Positions 34,815 to 48,956 of a stretch of 64,000 bases of DNA are shown piece by piece (the stretch's first letter is position 1; the number at the start of each line of letters is the position of its first letter). Location of the stretch: contig OX578283.1 of the NCBI GenBank assembly GCA_951217055.1, positions 32,511,760 through 32,575,759 on the forward strand, read 5' to 3'. The DNA is from Gerris lacustris (Eukaryota > Arthropoda > Insecta > Hemiptera > Gerridae). Both the position numbers and the translations under genes were made by a program. Under the pieces are notes generated by a model. It saw only the letters and a list, made by a program, of their open reading frames with translations, was not told the DNA's origin and did no database searches.

Positions 34815-37800
34815 CTTTTCTGAGTACTTTTTTCTGAGTACTTTGTCTGAGTACTTTTTTTAATACTTTTTCTGAGTACTTTTTCTGAGTACTTTTTTCT
34901 GAGTACTTTTTTCTGAGTACTTTTTTCAGAGTACTTTTTTCAGAGTACTTTTTTCTGAGTACTTTTTCTGAGTACTTTTTTCTGAGTACTTTTTCTGAGT
35001 ACATTTTTTGTGAGTACTTTTTTCTGAGTACTTTTTTCTGAGTACTTTTTTTTGAGTACTTTTTCTGAGTACTTTTTTCTGAGTACTTTTTTCTGAGTAC
35101 TTTTTCTGAGTACTTTTTTCTGAGTACTTTTTTCAGAGTACTTTTTTCTGAGTTCTTTTTCTGAGTACTTTTTTCTGAGTACTGAGTACTGAGTACTGAG
35201 TACTTTTTTTAGTACTTTTTACTAGTACTTTTTTTAGTACTTTTTTAAGTACTTTTTTTAGTACTTTTTTAGTACTTTTTAGTACTTTTTTAGTACCTTT
35301 ATTAGTTCCTTTTTAGTACTTATTAGTACTTTTTTTAGTACTTTTTTAGTACTTTTTAGTACTTTTTTAGTACTATTTAGTACTATTTTTAGTACTTTTT
35401 TTAGTACTTTTATTTAGTACTTTTTTTTAAGTATTTTTTTAGTTTTTTTTAAGTACTTTTTTGGTCCCCTTTTTAGTCCCCTTTTTTAGTCCCCTTTTTG
35501 TCCCCTTTTTGTCCCCTTTTGTCCTTTTTTTGTCCCCTTTTTAGTCCCCTTTTTTAATCCCCCTTTTTTAGTCCCCTTTTTAGTCCCTTTTTTAAGTCCC
35601 TCTTTTTAGTCCCCTTTTTTAGTCCCCTTTTTAGTCTGCTTCTTAGTCCCCTTTTTAGTCTCCTTTTTAGTCCCCTTTTTAGTCCCCTTTTTAGTCCCCT
35701 TTTTAGTCCCCTTTTTAGTCCCCTTTTTTAGTCCCCTTTTTTAGTCCCCTTTTTAGTCCCCTTTTAGTCCCCTTTTTAGTCCCCTTATAGTCCCCTTTTT
35801 TGTCCCCTTTTTTGTCCCCTTTTGTCCCCTATTGCCCCCTTTTTGTCCCCTTTTGTCCCCTTTTGGTCCCCTTTTTGTCCCCTTTTTGTCCTTTTTTGTC
35901 CCCTTTTTGTCCTTTTTTGTCCCCTTTTTGTCCCCTTTTTGTCCCCTTTTTGTCCCCTTTTTGTCCCCTTTTTGTCCCCTTTTTTAATCCCCTTTTTTAG
36001 TCCCTTTTTTAAGTCCCCCTTTTTAGTCCCCTTTTTTAGTCCCCTTTTAGCCCCCCTTTTCAGTCCCCTTTTTAGTCCCCCTTTTTTTGTTCCCTTTTTA
36101 GTCCCCCTTTTTTTGTCCCCTTTTTAGTCCCCTTTTAGTCCCCTTTTGTCCCCTTTTTAGTCCCCCTTTTTTAGTCCCCTTTTTTAGTCCCCTTTTTAGT
36201 CCCCTTTTTTAATCCCCTTTTTTAGTCCCTTTTTTAAGTCCCCCTTTTTAGTCCCCTTTTTTAGTCCCCTTTTAGCCCCCCTTTTCAGTCCCCTTTTTAG
36301 TCCCCCTTTTTTTGTCCCCTTTTTAGTCCCCTTTTTAGTCACCTTTTTGTCCCCTTTTTAGTCACCTTTTTGTCCCCTTTTTAGTCCCCCTTTTTTAGTC
36401 CCCTTTTTTTAGTCCCCTTTTTTAGTCCCCTTTTTTTAGTCCCCTTTTTAGTCCCCTTTTTTAATCCCCCTTTTTTAGTCCCCTTTTTTAGTCCCTTTTT
36501 TAAGTCCCCCTTTTTAGTCCCCTTTTTAGTCCCCTTTTTTTAGTACTTTTTTAGTACTTTTTAGTACTTTTTTAGTACTATTTAGTACTATTTTTAGTAC
36601 TTTTTTTAGTACTTTTATTTAGTACTTTTTTTTAGTATTTTTTTAGTTTTTTTTTAAGTACTTTTTTGGTCCCGTTTTTAGTCCCCTTTTTTAGTCCCTT
36701 TTTTAGTCTCCTTTAGTACTTTTTTTAGTACTTTTATTTAGTACTTTTTTTAGTATTTTTTTAGTTTTTTTTAAGTACTTTTTTGGTCCCGTTTTTAGTC
36801 CCCTTTTTTAGTCCCCTTTTTAGTCCCCTTTTTAGTCTCCTTTTTAGTCCCCTTTTTTAGTCCCCTTTTTAGTCCCCTTTTTAGTCACCTTTTTAGTCCC
36901 CTTTTTTAGTCCCCTTTTTAGTCCCCTTTTTGTCCCCTTTTTGTCCCCTTTTTGTCCCCTTTTTGTTCCCTTTTTAGTCCCCCTTTTTTTGTCCCCTTTT
37001 TAGCCCCCCTTTTCAGTCCCCGTTTTAGTCCCCCTTTTTTGTCCCCTTTTTAGTCCCATTTTTAGTCATCTTTTGGTCCCCTTTTTAGTCCGCCTTTTTA
37101 GTCCCCTTTTTTTAGTCCCCTTTTTAGTCCCCTTTTTTAATCCCCCTTTTTTAGTCCCCTTTTTTAGTCCCTTTTTTAAGTCCCCCTTTTTAGTCCCCTT
37201 TTTCTAGTACTTTTTTAGTACCTTTATTAGTTCCTTTTTAGTACTTATTAGTACTTTTTTTTAGTACTTTTTTAGTACTTTTTTAGTACTATTTAGTACT
37301 ATTTTTAGTACTTGCCCCTTTTTGTCCCCTTTTTGTCCCCTTTTTGTGCCCTTTTTTAGCCCCCCTTTTCAGTCCCCGTTTTAGTCCCCCTTTTTTGTCC
37401 CCTTTTTTTAGTCCCCTTTTTAGTCCCCTTTTTTAATCCCCCTTTTTTAGTCCCCTTTTTAGTCCCTTTTTTAAGTCCCTCTTTTTAGTCCCCTTTTTTA
37501 GTCCCCTTTTTAGTCTGCTTCTTAGTCCCCTTTTTAGTCTCCTTTTTAGTCTGAGTACTTTTTCTGAGTACTTTTTTCTGAGTACTTTTTTCTGAGTACT
37601 TTTTTCAGAGTACTTTTTTCAGAGTACTTTTTTCTGAGTACTTTTTCTGAGTACTTTTTTCTGAGTACTTTTTCTGAGTACATTTTTTGTGAGTACTTTT
37701 TTCTGAGTACTTTTTTCTGAGTACTTTTTTTTGAGTACTTTTTCTGAGTACTTTTTTCTGAGTACTTTTTTCTGAGTACTTTTTCTGAGTACTTTTTCTG

Positions 37801-39000
37801 AGTACTTTTTTCTGAGTACTTTTTTCAGAGTACTTTTTTCTGAGTTCTTTTTCTGAGTACTTTTTTCTGAGTACTGAGTACTGAGTACTGAGTACTTTTT
37901 TTAGTACTTTTTACTAGTACTTTTTTTAGTACTTTTTTAAGTACTTTTTTTAGTACTTTTTTAGTACTTTTTAGTACTTTTTTAGTACCTTTATTAGTTC
38001 CTTTTTAGTACTTATTAGTACTTTTTTTAGTACTTTTTTAGTACTTTTTAGTACTTTTTTAGTACTATTTAGTACTATTTTTAGTACTTTTTTTAGTACT
38101 TTTATTTAGTACTTTTTTTTAAGTATTTTTTTAGTTTTTTTTAAGTACTTTTTTGGTCCCCTTTTTAGTCCCCCTTTTTAGTCCCCTTTTTTAGTCCCCT
38201 TTTTAGTCCCCTTTTTTAGTCCCCTTTTTAGTCCCCTTTTTAGTCTCCTTTTTAGTCCCCTTTTTAGTCCCCTTTTTAGTCCCCTTTTTAGTCCCCTTTT
38301 GGTCCCCTTTTTGTCCCCTTTTTGTCCTTTTTTGTCCCCTTTTTGTCCTTTTTTTGTCCCCTTTTTGTCCCTTTTTGTCCCCTTTTTGTCCCCTTTTTGT
38401 CCCCTTTTGGTCCCCTTTTTGTCCCCTTTTTGTCCCCTTTTTGTCCCCTTTTTGTCCCCTTTTGTCCCCTTTTGGTCCCCTTTTTGTCCTTTTTTTGTCC
38501 CCTTTTTGTCCTTTTTTTGTCCCCTTTTTAGTCCCCTTTTAGTCCCCTTTTGTCCCCTTTTTAGTCCCCCTTTTTTAGTCCCCTTTTTTAGTCCCCTTTT
38601 TAGTCCCCTTTTTTAATCCCCCTTTTTTAGTCCCCTTTTTTAGTCCCTTTTTTAAGTCCCCCTTTTTAGTCCCCTTTTTTAGTCCCCTTTTAGTCCCCTT
38701 TTTAGTCCCCTTTTAGTCCCCTTTTTTGTCCCCTTTTTTGTCCCCTTTGTGTCCCCTTTTTGTCCCCTTTTTGTCCTTTTTTTGTCCCCTTTTTGTCCTT
38801 TTTTTTGTCCTTTTTTTGTCCCCTTTTTGTTCCCTTTTTAGTCCCCCTTTTTTTGTCCCCTTTTTAGTCCCCTTTTAGTCCCCTTTTGTCCCCTTTTTAG
38901 TCCCCTTTTTTAGTCCCCTTTTTAGTCCCCTTTTTTAATCCCCCTTTTTTAGTCCCCTTTTTTAGTCCCCCTTTTTAGTCCCCTTTTTAGTCCCCTTTTT

Positions 39001-39194
39001 CTTGTACTTGTACTTACTTGTACTTGTACGTACTTGTACTTGTACGTACTTGTACTTGTACGTACTCGTACTTGTACGTACTCGTACTTGTACGTACTCG
39101 TACTTGTACGTACTCGTACTTGTACGTACTCGTACTCGTACTCGTACTCGTACTCGTACTTGTACTTGTACTTGTACTTGTACAAGTACAAGTA
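39001..39194 (+). repeat. CTTGTACTTGTACGTA 16-mer block 3
   Basis: Same block 4,380 bp after block 2. The intervening unit holds two GAGTACT/AGTACT blocks and several CCCC blocks. Confidence 0.9.
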
Positions 39195-42100
39195 CTTTTC
39201 TGAGTACTTTTTTCTGAGTACTTTGTCTGAGTACTTTTTTTAATACTTTTTCTGAGTACTTTTTCTGAGTACTTTTTTCTGAGTACTTTTTTCTGAGTAC
39301 TTTTTTCAGAGTACTTTTTTCAGAGTACTTTTTTCTGAGTACTTTTTCTGAGTACTTTTTTCTGAGTACTTTTTCTGAGTACATTTTTTGTGAGTACTTT
39401 TTTCTGAGTACTTTTTTCTGAGTACTTTTTCTGAGTACTTTTTTCTGAGTACTTTTTTCAGAGTACTTTTTTCTGAGTTCTTTTTCTGAGTACTTTTTTC
39501 TGAGTACTGAGTACTGAGTACTGAGTACTTTTTTTAGTACTTTTTACTAGTACTTTTTTTAGTACTTTTTTAAGTACTTTTTTTAGTACTTTTTTAGTAC
39601 TTTTTAGTACTTTTTTAGTACCTTTATTAGTTCCTTTTTAGTACTTATTAGTACTTTTTTTAGTACTTTTTTAGTACTTTTTAGTACTTTTTTAGTACTA
39701 TTTAGTACTATTTTTAGTACTTTTTTTAGTACTTTTATTTAGTACTTTTTTTTAAGTATTTTTTTAGTTTTTTTTAAGTACTTTTTTGGTCCCCTTTTTA
39801 GTCCCCTTTTTTAGTCCCCTTTTTAGTCCCCTTTTTTAGTCCCCTTTTTAGTCCCCTTTTTAGTCTCCTTTTTAGTCTCCTTTTTAGTCCCCTTTTTAGT
39901 CCCCTTTTTAGTCCCCTTTTTAGTCCCCATTTTAGTCCCCTTTTTAGTCCCCTTTTTAGTCCCCTTTTTAGTCCCCCTTTAGTCCCCTTTTTAGTCCCCT
40001 TTTTAGTCCCCTTTTAGTCCCCTTTTTTGTCCCCTTTTTTGTCCCCTTTTTTGTCCCCTTTTGTCCTTTTTTTTGTCCCCTTTTTGTCCCTTTTTGTCCC
40101 CTTTTTGTCCCCTTTTGTCCTTTTTTTGTCCCCTTTTTAGTCCCCTTTTTTAATCCCCCTTTTTTAGTCCCCTTTTTAGTCCCTTTTTTAAGTCCCTCTT
40201 TTTAGTCCCCTTTTTTAGTCCCCTTTTTAGTCTGCTTCTTAGTCCCCTTTTTAGTCTCCTTTTTAGTCCCCTTTTTAGTCCCCTTTTTAGTCCCCTTTTT
40301 AGTCCCCTTTTTAGTCCCCTTTTTAGTCCCCTTTTTTAGTCCCCTTTTTTAGTCCCCTTTTTGTCCCCTTTTTGTCCTTTTTTGTCCCCTTTTTGTCCTT
40401 TTTTTGTCCCCTTTTTGTCCCCTTTTTGTCCCCTTTTTGTCCCCTTTTTGTCCCCTTTTTTAATCCCCTTTTTTAGTCCCTTTTTTAAGTCCCCCTTTTT
40501 AGTCCCCTTTTTTAGTCCCCTTTTAGCCCCCCTTTTCAGTCCCCTTTTTAGTCCCCCTTTTTTTGTTCCCTTTTTAGTCCCCCTTTTTTTTGTCCCCTTT
40601 TTAGTCCCCTTTTAGTCCCCTTTTGTCCCCTTTTTAGTCCCCCTTTTTTAGTCCCCTTTTTTAGTCCCCTTTTTAGTCCCCTTTTTTAATCCCCTTTTTT
40701 AGTCCCTTTTTTAAGTCCCCCTTTTTAGTCCCCTTTTTTAGTCCCCTTTTAGCCCCCCTTTTCAGTCCCCTTTTTAGTCCCCCTTTTTTTGTCCCCTTTT
40801 TAGTCCCCTTTTTAGTCACCTTTTTGTCCCCTTTTTAGTCACCTTTTTGTCCCCTTTTTAGTCCCCTTTTTTTAGTCCCCTTTTTTTAGTCCCCTTTTTT
40901 AGTCCCCTTTTTTTAGTCCCCTTTTTAGTCCCCTTTTTTAATCCCCCTTTTTTAGTCCCCTTTTTTAGTCCCTTTTTTAAGTCCCCCTTTTTAGTCCCCT
41001 TTTTAGTCCCCTTTTTTTAGTACTTTTTTAGTACTTTTTAGTACTTTTTTAGTACTATTTAGTACTATTTTTAGTACTTTTTTTAGTACTTTTATTTAGT
41101 ACTTTTTTTTAGTATTTTTTCAGTTTTTTTTTAAGTACTTTTTTGGTCCCGTTTTTAGTCCCCTTTTTTAGTCCCTTTTTTAGTCTCCTTTAGTACTTTT
41201 TTTAGTACTTTTATTTAGTACTTTTTTTAGTATTTTTTTAGTTTTTTTTAAGTACTTTTTTGGTCCCGTTTTTAGTCCCCTTTTTTAGTCCCCTTTTTAG
41301 TCCCCTTTTTAGTCTCCTTTTTAGTCCCCTTTTTTAGTCCCCTTTTTAGTCCCCTTTTTAGTCACCTTTTTAGTCCCCTTTTTTAGTCCCCTTTTTAGTC
41401 CCCTTTTAGTCCCCTTTTTAGTCCCCTTTTAGTCCCTTTTTTGTCCCCTTTTTGTCCCCTTTTTGTCCCCTTTTTGTGCCCTTTTTTAGCCCCCCTTTTC
41501 AGTCCCCGTTTTAGTCCCCCTTTTTTGTCCCCTTTTTAGTCCCATTTTTAGTCATCTTTTGGTCCCCTTTTTAGTCCGCCTTTTTAGTCCCCTTTTTTTA
41601 GTCCCCTTTTTAGTCCCCTTTTTTAATCCCCCTTTTTTAGTCCCCTTTTTTAGTCCCTTTTTTAAGTCCCCCTTTTTAGTCCCCTTTTTCTAGTACTTTT
41701 TTAGTACCTTTATTAGTTCCTTTTTAGTACTTATTAGTACTTTTTTTTAGTACTTTTTTAGTACTTTTTTAGTACTATTTAGTACTATTTTTAGTACTTG
41801 CCCCTTTTTGTCCCCTTTTTGTCCCCTTTTTGTGCCCTTTTTTAGCCCCCCTTTTCAGTCCCCGTTTTAGTCCCCCTTTTTTGTCCCCTTTTTTTAGTCC
41901 CCTTTTTAGTCCCCTTTTTTAATCCCCCTTTTTTAGTCCCCTTTTTAGTCCCTTTTTTAAGTCCCTCTTTTTAGTCCCCTTTTTTAGTCCCCTTTTTAGT
42001 CTGCTTCTTAGTCCCCTTTTTAGTCTCCTTTTTAGTCTGAGTACTTTTTCTGAGTACTTTTTTCTGAGTACTTTTTTCTGAGTACTTTTTTCAGAGTACT

Positions 42101-43392
42101 TTTTTCAGAGTACTTTTTTCTGAGTACTTTTTCTGAGTACTTTTTTCTGAGTACTTTTTCTGAGTACATTTTTTGTGAGTACTTTTTTCTGAGTACTTTT
42201 TTCTGAGTACTTTTTTTTGAGTACTTTTTCTGAGTACTTTTTTCTGAGTACTTTTTTCTGAGTACTTTTTCTGAGTACTTTTTCTGAGTACTTTTTTCTG
42301 AGTACTTTTTTCAGAGTACTTTTTTCTGAGTTCTTTTTCTGAGTACTTTTTTCTGAGTACTGAGTACTGAGTACTGAGTACTTTTTTTAGTACTTTTTAC
42401 TAGTACTTTTTTTAGTACTTTTTTAAGTACTTTTTTTAGTACTTTTTTAGTACTTTTTAGTACTTTTTTAGTACCTTTATTAGTTCCTTTTTAGTACTTA
42501 TTAGTACTTTTTTTAGTACTTTTTTAGTACTTTTTAGTACTTTTTTAGTACTATTTAGTACTATTTTTAGTACTTTTTTTAGTACTTTTATTTAGTACTT
42601 TTTTTTAAGTATTTTTTTAGTTTTTTTTAAGTACTTTTTTGGTCCCCTTTTTAGTCCCCCTTTTTAGTCCCCTTTTTTAGTCCCCTTTTTAGTCCCCTTT
42701 TTTAGTCCCCTTTTTAGTCCCCTTTTTAGTCTCCTTTTTAGTCCCCTTTTTAGTCCCCTTTTTAGTCCCCTTTTTAGTCCCCTTTTTTGTCCCCTTTTTT
42801 GTCCCCTTTGTGTCCCCTTTTTGTCCCCTTTTTGTCCTTTTTTTGTCCCCTTTTTGTCCTTTTTTTTGTCCTTTTTTTGTCCCCTTTTTGTCCCCTTTTT
42901 GTCCCCTTTTTGTCCCCTTGTTGTCCCCGTTTTGTCCCCTTTTGTCCCCTTTTGGTCCCCTTTTTGTCCCCTTTTTGTCCCCTTTTTGTCCCCTTTTTGT
43001 CCCCTTTTTGTCCTTTTTTTGTCCCCTTTTTGTCCCCTTTTTGTCCCCTTTTTGTCCCCTTTTTGTCCCCTTTTTGTCCCCTTTTTGTCCCCTTTTTGTC
43101 CCCTTTTTGTCCCCTTTTTGTCCCCTTTTTGTCCCCTTTTTGTCCCCTTTTTGTCCCCTTTTTGTCCCCTTTTTGTCCCCTTTTTGTCCCCTTTTTGTCC
43201 CCTTTTTGTTCCCTTTTTAGTCCCCCTTTTTTGTCCCCTTTTTAGTCCCCTTTTAGTCCCCTTTTGTCCCCTTTTTAGTCCCCCTTTTTTAGTCCCCTTT
43301 TTTAGTCCCCTTTTTAGTCCCCTTTTTTAATCCCCCTTTTTTAGTCCCCTTTTTTAGTCCCCCTTTTTAGTCCCCTTTTTAGTCCCCTTTTT

Positions 43393-43586
43393 CTTGTACT
43401 TGTACTTACTTGTACTTGTACGTACTTGTACTTGTACGTACTTGTACTTGTACGTACTCGTACTTGTACGTACTCGTACTTGTACGTACTCGTACTTGTA
43501 CGTACTCGTACTTGTACGTACTCGTACTCGTACTCGTACTCGTACTCGTACTTGTACTTGTACTTGTACTTGTACAAGTACAAGTA
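43393..43586 (+). repeat. CTTGTACTTGTACGTA 16-mer block 4
   Basis: Same block 4,392 bp after block 3. The preceding CCCC block contains a long pure GTCCCCTTTTT run (about 43,016-43,210). Confidence 0.9.
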
Positions 43587-46500
43587 CTTTTCTGAGTACT
43601 TTTTTCTGAGTACTTTGTCTGAGTACTTTTTTTAATACTTTTTCTGAGTACTTTTTCTGAGTACTTTTTTCTGAGTACTTTTTTCTGAGTACTTTTTTCA
43701 GAGTACTTTTTTCAGAGTACTTTTTTCTGAGTACTTTTTCTGAGTACTTTTTTCTGAGTACTTTTTCTGAGTACATTTTTTGTGAGTACTTTTTTCTGAG
43801 TACTTTTTTCTGAGTACTTTTTTTTGAGTACTTTTTCTGAGTACTTTTTTCTGAGTACTTTTTTCTGAGTACTTTTTCTGAGTACTTTTTTCTGAGTACT
43901 TTTTTCAGAGTACTTTTTTCTGAGTTCTTTTTCTGAGTACTTTTTTCTGAGTACTGAGTACTGAGTACTGAGTACTTTTTTTAGTACTTTTTACTAGTAC
44001 TTTTTTTAGTACTTTTTTAAGTACTTTTTTTAGTACTTTTTTAGTACTTTTTAGTACTTTTTTAGTACCTTTATTAGTTCCTTTTTAGTACTTATTAGTA
44101 CTTTTTTTAGTACTTTTTTAGTACTTTTTAGTACTTTTTTAGTACTATTTAGTACTATTTTTAGTACTTTTTTTAGTACTTTTATTTAGTACTTTTTTTT
44201 AAGTATTTTTTTAGTTTTTTTTAAGTACTTTTTTGGTCCCCTTTTTAGTCCCCTTTTTTAGTCCCCTTTTTAGTCCCCTTTTTTAGTCCCCTTTTTAGTC
44301 CCCTTTTTAGTCTCCTTTTTAGTCTCCTTTTTAGTCCCCTTTTTAGTCCCCTTTTTAGTCCCCTTTTTAGTCCCCATTTTAGTCCCCTTTTTAGTCCCCT
44401 TTTTAGTCCCCTTTTTAGTCCCCCTTTAGTCCCCTTTTTAGTCCCCTTTTTAGTCCCCTTTTAGTCCCCTTTTTTGTCCCCTTTTTTGTCCCCTTTTTTG
44501 TCCCCTTTTGTCCTTTTTTTGTCCCCTTTTTGTCCCTTTTTGTCCCCTTTTTGTCCCCTTTTGTCCTTTTTTTGTCCCCTTTTTAGTCCCCTTTTTTAAT
44601 CCCCCTTTTTTAGTCCCCTTTTTAGTCCCTTTTTTAAGTCCCTCTTTTTAGTCCCCTTTTTTAGTCCCCTTTTTAGTCTGCTTCTTAGTCCCCTTTTTAG
44701 TCTCCTTTTTAGTCTCCTTTTTAGTCCCCTTTTTAGTCCCCTTTTTAGTCCCCTTTTTAGTCCCCTTTTTAGTCCCCTTTTTAGTCCCCTTTTTTAGTCC
44801 CCTTTTTTAGTCCCCTTTTTGTCCCCTTTTTGTCCTTTTTTGTCCCCTTTTTGTCCTTTTTTTGTCCCCTTTTTGTCCCCTTTTTGTCCCCTTTTTGTCC
44901 CCTTTTTGTCCCCTTTTTGTCCCCTTTTTTAATCCCCTTTTTTAGTCCCTTTTTTAAGTCCCCCTTTTTAGTCCCCTTTTTTAGTCCCCTTTTAGCCCCC
45001 CTTTTCAGTCCCCTTTTTAGTCCCCCTTTTTTTGTTCCCTTTTTAGTCCCCCTTTTTTTGTCCCCTTTTTAGTCCCCTTTTAGTCCCCTTTTGTCCCCTT
45101 TTTAGTCCCCCTTTTTTAGTCCCCTTTTTTAGTCCCCTTTTTAGTCCCCTTTTTTAATCCCCTTTTTTAGTCCCTTTTTTAAGTCCCCCTTTTTAGTCCC
45201 CTTTTTTAGTCCCCTTTTAGCCCCCCTTTTCAGTCCCCTTTTTAGTCCCCCTTTTTTTGTCCCCTTTTTAGTCCCCTTTTTAGTCACCTTTTTGTCCCCT
45301 TTTTAGTCACCTTTTTGTCCCCTTTTTAGTCCCCTTTTTTTAGTCCCCTTTTTTTAGTCCCCTTTTTTAGTCCCCTTTTTTTAGTCCCCTTTTTAGTCCC
45401 CTTTTTTAATCCCCCTTTTTTAGTCCCCTTTTTTAGTCCCTTTTTTAAGTCCCCCTTTTTAGTCCCCTTTTTAGTCCCCTTTTTTTAGTACTTTTTTAGT
45501 ACTTTTTAGTACTTTTTTAGTACTATTTAGTACTATTTTTAGTACTTTTTTTAGTACTTTTATTTAGTACTTTTTTTTAGTATTTTTTTAGTTTTTTTTT
45601 AAGTACTTTTTTGGTCCCGTTTTTAGTCCCCTTTTTTAGTCCCTTTTTTAGTCTCCTTTAGTACTTTTTTTAGTACTTTTATTTAGTACTTTTTTTAGTA
45701 TTTTTTTAGTTTTTTTTAAGTACTTTTTTGGTCCCGTTTTTAGTCCCCTTTTTTAGTCCCCTTTTTAGTCCCCTTTTTAGTCTCCTTTTTAGTCCCCTTT
45801 TTTAGTCCCCTTTTTAGTCCCCTTTTTAGTCACCTTTTTAGTCCCCTTTTTTAGTCCCCTTTTAGCCCCCCTTTTCAGTCCCCTTTTTAGTCCCCCTTTT
45901 TTTGTCCCCTTTTTAGTCCCCTTTTTAGTCACCTTTTTGTCCCCTTTTTAGTCACCTTTTTGTCCCCTTTTTAGTCCCCTTTTTTTAGTCCCCTTTTTTT
46001 AGTCCCCTTTTTTAGTCCCCTTTTTTTAGTCCCCTTTTTAGTCCCCTTTTTTAATCCCCCTTTTTTAGTCCCCTTTTTTAGTCCCTTTTTTAAGTCCCCC
46101 TTTTTAGTCCCCTTTTTAGTCCCCTTTTTTTAGTACTTTTTTAGTACTTTTTAGTACTTTTTTAGTACTATTTAGTACTATTTTTAGTACTTTTTTTAGT
46201 ACTTTTATTTAGTACTTTTTTTTAGTATTTTTTTAGTTTTTTTTTAAGTACTTTTTTGGTCCCGTTTTTAGTCCCCTTTTTTAGTCCCTTTTTTAGTCTC
46301 CTTTAGTACTTTTTTTAGTACTTTTATTTAGTACTTTTTTTAGTATTTTTTTAGTTTTTTTTAAGTACTTTTTTGGTCCCGTTTTTAGTCCCCTTTTTTA
46401 GTCCCCTTTTTAGTCCCCTTTTTAGTCTCCTTTTTAGTCCCCTTTTTTAGTCCCCTTTTTAGTCCCCTTTTTAGTCACCTTTTTAGTCCCCTTTTTTAGT

Positions 46501-48956
46501 CCCCTTTTTAGTCCCCTTTTAGTCCCCTTTTTAGTCCCCTTTTAGTCCCTTTTTTGTCCCCTTTTTGTCCCCTTTTTGTCCCCTTTTTGTGCCCTTTTTT
46601 AGCCCCCCTTTTCAGTCCCCGTTTTAGTCCCCCTTTTTTGTCCCCTTTTTAGTCCCATTTTTAGTCATCTTTTGGTCCCCTTTTTAGTCCGCCTTTTTAG
46701 TCCCCTTTTTTTAGTCCCCTTTTTAGTCCCCTTTTTTAATCCCCCTTTTTTAGTCCCCTTTTTTAGTCCCTTTTTTAAGTCCCCCTTTTTAGTCCCCTTT
46801 TTCTAGTACTTTTTTAGTACCTTTATTAGTTCCTTTTTAGTACTTATTAGTACTTTTTTTTAGTACTTTTTTAGTACTTTTTTAGTACTATTTAGTACTA
46901 TTTTTAGTACTTGCCCCTTTTTGTCCCCTTTTTGTCCCCTTTTTGTGCCCTTTTTTAGCCCCCCTTTTCAGTCCCCGTTTTAGTCCCCCTTTTTTGTCCC
47001 CTTTTTTTAGTCCCCTTTTTAGTCCCCTTTTTTAATCCCCCTTTTTTAGTCCCCTTTTTAGTCCCTTTTTTAAGTCCCTCTTTTTAGTCCCCTTTTTTAG
47101 TCCCCTTTTTAGTCTGCTTCTTAGTCCCCTTTTTAGTCTCCTTTTTAGTCTGAGTACTTTTTCTGAGTACTTTTTTCTGAGTACTTTTTTCTGAGTACTT
47201 TTTTCAGAGTACTTTTTTCAGAGTACTTTTTTCTGAGTACTTTTTCTGAGTACTTTTTTCTGAGTACTTTTTCTGAGTACATTTTTTGTGAGTACTTTTT
47301 TCTGAGTACTTTTTTCTGAGTACTTTTTTTTGAGTACTTTTTCTGAGTACTTTTTTCTGAGTACTTTTTTCTGAGTACTTTTTCTGAGTACTTTTTCTGA
47401 GTACTTTTTTCTGAGTACTTTTTTCAGAGTACTTTTTTCTGAGTTCTTTTTCTGAGTACTTTTTTCTGAGTACTGAGTACTGAGTACTGAGTACTTTTTT
47501 TAGTACTTTTTACTAGTACTTTTTTTAGTACTTTTTTAAGTACTTTTTTTAGTACTTTTTTAGTACTTTTTAGTACTTTTTTAGTACCTTTATTAGTTCC
47601 TTTTTAGTACTTATTAGTACTTTTTTTAGTACTTTTTTAGTACTTTTTAGTACTTTTTTAGTACTATTTAGTACTATTTTTAGTACTTTTTTTAGTACTT
47701 TTATTTAGTACTTTTTTTTAAGTATTTTTTTAGTTTTTTTTAAGTACTTTTTTGGTCCCCTTTTTAGTCCCCCTTTTTAGTCCCCTTTTTTAGTCCCCTT
47801 TTTAGTCCCCTTTTTTAGTCCCCTTTTTAGTCCTCTTTTTAGTCTCCTTTTTAGTCCCCTTTTTAGTCCCCTTTTTAGTCCCCTTTTTAGTCCCCTTTTT
47901 AGTCCCCTTTTGGTCCCCTTTTTGTCCCCTTTTTGTCCTTTTTTGTCCCCTTTTTGTCCTTTTTTTTGTCCCCTTTTTGTCCCTTTTTGTCCCCTTTTTG
48001 TCCCCTTTTTGTCCCCTTTTTGTCCCCTTTTAGTCCCCTTTTGTCCCCTTTTTAGTCCCCCTTTTTTAGTCCCCTTTTTTAGTCCCCTTTTTAGTCCCCT
48101 TTTTTAATCCCCCTTTTTTAGTCCCCTTTTTTAGTCCCTTTTTTAAGTCCCCCTTTTTAGTCCCCTTTTTTAGTCCCCTTTTAGTCCCCTTTTTAGTCCC
48201 CTTTTAGTCCCCTTTTTTGTCCCCTTTTTTGTCCCCTTTGTGTCCCCTTTTTGTCCCCTTTTTGTCCTTTTTTTGTCCCCTTTTTGTCCTTTTTTTGTCC
48301 TTTTTTTGTCCCCTTTTTGTCCTTTTTTTGTCCTTTTTTTGTCCCCTTTTTGTCCCCTTTTTGTCCCCTTTTTGTCCCCTTTTTGTCCCCGTTTTGTCCC
48401 CTTTTGGTCCCCTTTTTGTCCCCTTTTTGTCCCCTTTTTGTCCCCTTTTTGTCCTTTTTTTTGTCCCCTTTTTGTCCCCTTTTTGTCCCCTTTTTGTCCC
48501 CTTTTTGTCCCCTTTTTGTCCCCTTTTTGTCCCCTTTTTGTCCCCTTTTTGTCCCCTTTTTGTCCCCTTTTTGTCCCCTTTTTGTCCCCTTTTTGTCCCC
48601 TTTTTGTCCCCTTTTTGTCCCCTTTTTGTCCCCTTTTTGTCCCCTTTTTGTCCCCTTTTTGTCCCCTTTTTGTCCCCTTTTTGTCCCCTTTTTGTCCCCT
48701 TTTTGTCCCCTTTTTGTCCCCTTTTTGTCCCCTTTTTGTCCCCTTTTTGTCCCCTTTTTGTTCCCTTTTTGTTCCCTTTTTAGTCCCCCTTTTTTTGTCC
48801 CCTTTTTAGTCCCCTTTTAGTCCCCTTTTGTCCCCTTTTTAGTCCCCCTTTTTTAGTCCCCTTTTTTAGTCCCCTTTTTAGTCCCCTTTTTTAATCCCCC
48901 TTTTTTAGTCCCCTTTTTTAGTCCCCCTTTTTAGTCCCCTTTTTAGTCCCCTTTTT

